Assembly: GCF_022581195.2 (NCBI RefSeq)
Contig: NC_061482.1
Location: 17,484,001 to 17,548,000 of the forward strand
Direction: 5' to 3'
From: Helicoverpa zea
Lineage: Eukaryota > Arthropoda > Insecta > Lepidoptera > Noctuidae
DNA: 64,000 nucleotides
Of this stretch, positions 59,634-64,000 are shown piece after piece. The translations under genes were made by a program, and so were the position numbers. The notes under the pieces were generated by a model. That model did not search any database. It saw only the letters and a program-made list of their open reading frames with translations, and was not told where the DNA came from. Within the stretch, counting starts at the first letter, position 1. Each line of letters begins with the position of its first letter.

Positions 59634-59807
59634 GTTTAGGGGTGCGTCTATACGGTGCAGGTAGCTTGCGCATGTTGCGGCACATGCGCAGATCGCGTGC
59701 ATTTTAAAAGCGTGCGCATGTACCAAAGCAATACCCACCCGCGTGCTCCTGTCACTTGCGCATGTAAACTTGCTCCAGCTACATGCACCGTGTAGACGCA
59801 CCCTAAA
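59634..59807. mobile_element. MITE with GGTGCRTCTACAC ends (copy 2)
   Basis: tttaggggtgcgtcta at the left and tagacgcaccctaaa at the right are inverted; interior matches 24349-24518. Confidence 0.75.
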
Positions 59808-60711
59808 TTACTAAAAGGCAAAGTGGTTGTACAAAATGATCACGCAACCAGAATTAGTTGGCGATAAACCAACCAGTCGTTTATCGTTCCTATGAATTAG
59901 TAAAATGTCTCTGTCCACGTTGAAATTAATACAATGACCTTTCCTAGACGGTCTAAAGTGATGATTATTCTATGCTTCTTGGCCAGTATTGTGTCTACCA
60001 CTATTATTCAGCTAACAATATAACTCCTCCATTGTCATACTGCCCAATACGTTCCGACCAACGTTTGCTCAGTACAAGACCAATAGTCATAGAAATGTGT
60101 GTGGCCTCTCGAGTCTGTCGGCTAATCGAGTGCATGGGAATAATTGATGGGACTTCGACGAGTGGATGGCAAGCTCGGTACATGTCCTCCCGGGGACCCG
60201 AAGCTTCCGCTTGAATATGGCATATTAGATATTGGTACTAACGATACTCGTCTGAAGATTGATCTGATTCCATCTGTACATTTCACTTGGTATCTTGAAT
60301 GTCCTCTTTTGTTAAAAATAAAAGATCTTAGTTTTAGTATTGCATATTATGGCGCAAACACCACCAAATTTTTTCGCGCATATTTGTTTTAATTTTTACA
60401 AAAAATCGCTGACCAAAAAATGTACATTAATTGTGTGCGTCAAATCAATAGAATCTCGCCTTTGCATTGGTCCATGTAGAAAATTTTGAACAAAACATAA
60501 GTTTATCTGGCCTCTCATTTATTATGCGTATCACGAGCGATTCTCCGAGAGGGGTGAAGCAAACAGACGACTGAGTTAGTTGTTGATCTGTCTGCCCCCC
60601 ACTTCGACGGACGGGGGGCTGCAGCCACCCGTGTCCACACTACAGTACTGTCGGACAGCTACACTTGACGGACGTGTTGGACAATACTAATACAAGTGTC
60701 TATACAGGAGG
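59808..60711. other. Intronic sequence, nothing recognised
   Basis: Open frames at 59972-60214 and 60144-60392 have no motif. A pyrimidine/purine asymmetric patch is at 60590-60625. Confidence 0.5.
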
Positions 60712-60960
60712 TGTTCCCCACAAAGTTAAATAATTAGTTCTTCAATATCACGCTGGTGTGGCCATTGGGAACATAAAAGAAAAAGGCTTTCCAAGTGGTG
60801 TAAATATGTAACAATACTTTTATTAATTTAGAAGAAATTATATAAACGTGCTCACAGGGAAAAATTTGTACAGAGTGACATTCATTTCTTTTGTTCTTGA
60901 CATTTTAGAAAAAATTAAAATTAAATACATCCTCCAATGAGGTTGTATATGTCATGAACA
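60712..60960 (-). repeat. BEL/Pao 3' LTR
   Basis: Starts tgttccccacaaagtt and ends tatgtcatgaaca on the + strand; it is the 3' LTR because the coding strand is -. Confidence 0.9.
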
Positions 60961-61097
60961 TGCTGGGGCCTCAGCCACAAGCTAAACTCATCATAAAGCT
61001 AAACATTTAAAATAAATACCCAAATGGATTAGTAAAGAAATTAAAGATAAACTAAACTCAGGAGTAATTCTTATTTTAAAATTAAAGAGTAGGTCCA

Positions 61098-61259
61098 TTA
61101 ATTATACTCAATAGGTAATGGACACACTTCCATAACACTTGTTCTTACAACGTGACCTTTGCTAGTTTTTACCTCCACTGCACGAACTAAATCATCTTTT
61201 CCTGGAATGACCTTTACAATTCTACCTACAGGCCAGTTCAATGGAGATACATTATCAGA
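61098..61259 (-). pseudogene. BEL/Pao Pol C-terminal remnant
   Basis: A - strand frame reads SDNVSPLNWPVGRIVKVIPG, KDDLVRAVEVKTSKGHVVRT and SVMEVCPLPIEYN with a stop at 61098-61100. LxWPxGRIxxxxPGxDxxVRxVxVKT is the conserved end of BEL/Pao polyproteins. Everything between the linker scrap and this piece, including the integrase core, is deleted. Confidence 0.8.
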
Positions 61260-61438
61260 CTATAAAAGCCATAAGCCATTATTCTAGCCATTGTACTTAA
61301 ATTAGAATACCTAAAACTATAAAACAAATTATTTTCCTTACATTTAATTAAAGAATTACATGTTGAAGGAATCGAATTGAGCTCAGAAGTATCAGAAACA
61401 TCAGTATTTATCTGAGAATTATCATGAACATATTGCAA
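61238..61438 (-). pseudogene. BEL/Pao Pol linker fragment
   Basis: After the junction, a - strand frame reads NNLFYSFRYSNLSTMARIMA then YGFYSL. I take this as the segment between RNase H and integrase of BEL/Pao Pol, whose pattern is (R)FSS..KL.RV.A....F. It is short and ends at a stop. Confidence 0.55.
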
Positions 61439-62820
61439 TCAATTTGATCAGCAAGCTTTTCTGTAATAAAAGATACCTGGCTACCCGTGTCCAGCAAAGC
61501 GCGTGCATGGATAAATGTACCATTTTTGGTGATAATACGCACTATAGCGGTAGGTAGCAGCACATCCTTCACAGGCGAGGTACTTGACATAGCTACTGCA
61601 CTGTCAGACCTTCCAACATCAGCACAGGGCACTGTGGCAGTAGAACTGGCAGTGGCGACATTGCTCGCCTCCTTCTTAGCCATTTCCACACCATGCAGAA
61701 GCGTATTGTGCCGTTGCTGACAGATTGAGCATTTCAAACGCAGCTTGCATTTACCACCATGCGCATTCAAACAAACAATGCATAACTTATGTTTTTTAAC
61801 AAATTGACCCTTGTCATTATCAGCAGCAAGTTTAAATTTGGCACACATGTACAATCTATGATTAGTATTGCAATACTTACATGAGACTGCTGCTGCTGTA
61901 TTACATGCAGGCTTGCCAGTCTTCACACCACTGGGAGTACTCACAGGCATTGTTTCCATTGCATTCTCCCTGGCCAACGCTCTGGACTCCAAAAAATCTA
62001 TGAATTCCTGCATAGAAAACACAACTTTTTTATCCCGTCTTAAATGAAACTCATTGTTTGTCTCAGAATCCACTTTTCGGAGCAAAATGTTGACCATTAT
62101 CGGACCCCAAGCTTCAACCGGCATGTTTAAACTTTTTAGTGCAGTTAAATGTACATTAGCACTTGCTACCAAAGATCTAAGATCAGCAGTGCATTTAGAC
62201 AAATCAATCAAAGTATTAATGTGATGGTTAATGATCATTGGCTCATTGTTATAGCGGTTTTCTAACAACTTTAATGCTTCAGAATAATTTACTTCAGTCA
62301 AAGGCAGATTTTGAATTAAGCTTAAGGCTTCCCCAGTTAAAAATGATCTCAAATAATATAATTTTTGGCACAGACTCAAGCTTGTGTCAGAATCAATGAC
62401 TGCCTTAAACATATTAATAAAAGGTAGATAATCTAAAATATTGGCGCCACTAAATTCTTTTATTGTAATTTGTGGGAGCTTCCTGAAATTATTTGCATTT
62501 TGCCTAGGAGGCTCCGCCTCGGGCTGCCCCGATGTACGACAAGCATTGAGCTGACGATCAATTTTGGATATGCAGGTGAAGTACTTACTTTCATAAACAA
62601 CTGGGTCTTCATCGTCCTTTGGATTTATGCACAAAATACTCTTGTTAAGGTCCTCGTAAGAGGCAAAGTTTTTCACCAAGCGACTGCGCCGCTCCGTGAG
62701 CAACTCACTAGACGCGATCACAATTTCTTCGCTGTTACAAAAACTTTCTTCACGAGTTATTGCACCCTTTACATAGCCCCTACGGAGCTTTAATTGAGCC
62801 AGCTCGTCACTAAGAGCCAT
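61408..62820 (-). CDS. BEL/Pao Gag with protease start (Pol deleted)
   Basis: The likely start is the Met at 62820 (MALSDELAQLKLRRG); an in-frame upstream Met exists at 62847. About 470 residues follow. Gag features: PQITIKEFSGANILDYLPF, the usual BEL/Pao Gag entry motif, at about residues 115-135; a helical capsid region; three zinc-knuckle-like clusters (CKYCNTNHRLYMC, CIVCLNAHGGKC, CSICQQRHNTLLH) in the C-terminal third; and ARALLDTGSQVSFITEKLA near residue 440, the retropepsin active-site motif with Asp-Thr-Gly. The frame then crosses a deletion junction near 61440 and stops after about ten foreign residues, so the protease lacks its second half. Confidence 0.88.
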   Translation of the reverse strand: MALSDELAQLKLRRGYVKGAITREESFCNSEEIVIASSELLTERRSRLVKNFASYEDLNKSILCINPKDDEDPVVYESKYFTCISKIDRQLNACRTSGQPEAEPPRQNANNFRKLPQITIKEFSGANILDYLPFINMFKAVIDSDTSLSLCQKLYYLRSFLTGEALSLIQNLPLTEVNYSEALKLLENRYNNEPMIINHHINTLIDLSKCTADLRSLVASANVHLTALKSLNMPVEAWGPIMVNILLRKVDSETNNEFHLRRDKKVVFSMQEFIDFLESRALARENAMETMPVSTPSGVKTGKPACNTAAAVSCKYCNTNHRLYMCAKFKLAADNDKGQFVKKHKLCIVCLNAHGGKCKLRLKCSICQQRHNTLLHGVEMAKKEASNVATASSTATVPCADVGRSDSAVAMSSTSPVKDVLLPTAIVRIITKNGTFIHARALLDTGSQVSFITEKLADQIDCNMFMIILR

Positions 62821-63344
62821 GGTGCTATATCCTAAGATGCAAGCCAAAACCCAGATGCAACAAATGTAAGCAACACCTTAACGTTAAGTACACTGTTATA
62901 AAATTAAATAATATACAACTAACAAAACAAACAGAAACGTGTAAAAAAATGGCGACGCGAAAAAAATGATGAACGCCGACAGTCAATTCATTCACTCGAT
63001 GTTCGATATTTGGCCGGAAACTCACGGCAAATGTTCATTGTTCGGTCGCTCTTCGCGCGCTCATTGGTCGCGTTTCGTTTTCTTGGGTTGGCAGCGCCTT
63101 ACCTCGTTTGCACGTTTGGATACGCGCGATGCACGCAGCGAAACTGCTTCCGTAATAGCACGGAAACACCCTTACGCACAATTGATGGATGACTCTGAAT
63201 CCTCCTGTGGCTTTCTTCTTTGTAACCACTTTTTCATAAAGGGATTGCCTTGTAATACGAAGCATCAAATTTCTCCACTTCTATAAGAGTATTATCTTCT
63301 TACATATATTTAATTTGAAGGAATAATTCTCTTCTATGCAAGTC

Positions 63345-63481
63345 GAAAACAATCGAAGGACCTATTTTTCCTTATATTCGAAGGATCAGCTTCTCGAAGT
63401 CTCGACGGATTACTTTTTCGAAGGCTCGAAGGATAACTTTTTTCTCGAAGGACCACTTTTTTCTCGAAGGACCACTTTTTA
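63345..63481 (-). repeat. Repeated primer-site-like motif next to 5' LTR
   Basis: About seven copies of tcgaagga(c/t)(c/a)a(c)ttttt stand in a row, the last two nearly perfect (ctcgaaggaccacttttt). On the - strand the one nearest the LTR reads TGGTCCTTCGAG seven bases after it. A TGG start is what a primer-binding site complementary to a tRNA CCA end would show. Confidence 0.6.
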
Positions 63482-63730
63482 TGTTCCCCACAAAGTTAAA
63501 TAATTAGTTCTTCAATATCACGCTGGTGTGGCCATTGGGAACATAAAAGAAAAAGGCTTTCCAAGTGGTGTAAATATGTAACAATACTTTTATTAATTTA
63601 GAAGAAATTATATAAACGTGCTCACAGTGAAAAATTTGTACAGAGTGACATTCATTTCTTTTGTTCTTGACATTTTAGAAAAAATTAAAATTAAATACAT
63701 CCTCCAATGAGGTTGTATATGTCATGAACA
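63482..63730 (-). repeat. BEL/Pao 5' LTR
   Basis: Identical to the other LTR except cacagtga in place of cacaggga. Confidence 0.9.
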
Positions 63731-64000
63731 GGAGGTCTCTCGAATTATGGTGGAATTGAATAGAGGCATGGACAGTGGACAGGATTAATTTGACTGGTAA
63801 AATTATGCCTAATTTGCCATTTTTAAATGTTAAGTTTTCGCTTAGTGCTCGAAGATAGCTTCATAAAGAAAAACTATGAGAGATGTCAATGTATATTTTC
63901 CATACTTTTCATGACATCCATTTTCCTACACTTATTTCAGCTATTTACATCGCTTTGTTCCGATAAATTCAGGTTTAGTCTGAGCTCATCTAGAGCTTCG
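63731..64000. other. Intronic sequence, nothing recognised
   Basis: Last bases of the window after the BEL/Pao target duplication, no exon seen. Confidence 0.5.

Larger units (their letters stand above)
60712..63730 (-). mobile_element. BEL/Pao LTR retrotransposon, internally deleted
   Basis: Two 249-bp direct repeats (60712-60960, 63482-63730), both TG...CA, differ at one base. The 5-bp target duplication ggagg occurs at 60707-60711 and 63731-63735. Coding is on the - strand: gag, zinc knuckles and the start of a protease, then short scraps of pol. Reverse transcriptase, RNase H and integrase are missing. Near-identical LTRs mean a young insertion, so the deleted form itself probably transposed using proteins from a complete relative. 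Confidence 0.92.

Noticed and set aside
63035..63286. Overlapping frames next to the BEL/Pao gag as an extra gene
   Set aside because: They lie in the leader between the 5' LTR and gag, with no motif; a start in the leader is likely chance.

Overview
This window is animal nuclear DNA, almost certainly from a moth or butterfly (Lepidoptera). It is AT-rich and contains very little coding sequence. It is packed with interspersed repeats typical of that order: short Helitron-like elements ending in a hairpin plus CTAG, tRNA-derived SINEs, RTE-type LINE tails, MITEs and a BEL/Pao LTR element. No bacterial, organellar or viral gene organisation is present. The species cannot be named from the sequence alone.

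The one host gene I can support is a membrane adenylate cyclase on the + strand. Seven consecutive internal exons lie between 10131 and 59111. They total 921 nt (307 codons), their phases join perfectly, and consensus splice sites bound them. They encode the first catalytic domain (C1a), the C1b linker and the approach to the second membrane domain. The sequence is closest to the AC5/AC6 group; my best guess for the fly counterpart is Ac78C, not verified. The N-terminal membrane domain and everything after C1b lie outside the window, so the whole window is effectively one gene with introns of up to about 21 kb. I see no promoter, polyadenylation site, tRNA gene or second host gene.

Layout: 1-10130 is upstream intron with a large composite Helitron-like element (401-3155), a LINE tail, a PIF/Harbinger-like MITE and smaller repeats. 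Exon a is at 10131-10252. A 20.9 kb intron full of SINEs, Helitrons and MITEs separates it from exon b (31174-31266). The next intron (31267-46287) holds three long-inverted-repeat elements, a 118-bp tandem array and a dead mariner. That mariner ends only 39 bp before exon c. Exons c-f cluster at 46288-48268, with a broken tandem copy of exon c in between. A 10.7 kb intron follows, with a ~967-bp MITE, a transposase fragment and a second large Helitron-like element that is an inverted copy of the first. Exon g is at 58955-59111. A BEL/Pao element with nearly identical LTRs and a 5-bp target duplication fills 60712-63730.

I did not find a new multi-gene system. The observations most worth checking are: the mariner abutting a catalytic exon; the broken exon duplication; a Gly-to-Val change in a conserved cyclase motif; a CAGTAG tandem acceptor; a primer-site-like repeat array in the BEL element; and several nested insertions that can be resolved base by base from empty sites or target duplications inside the window.
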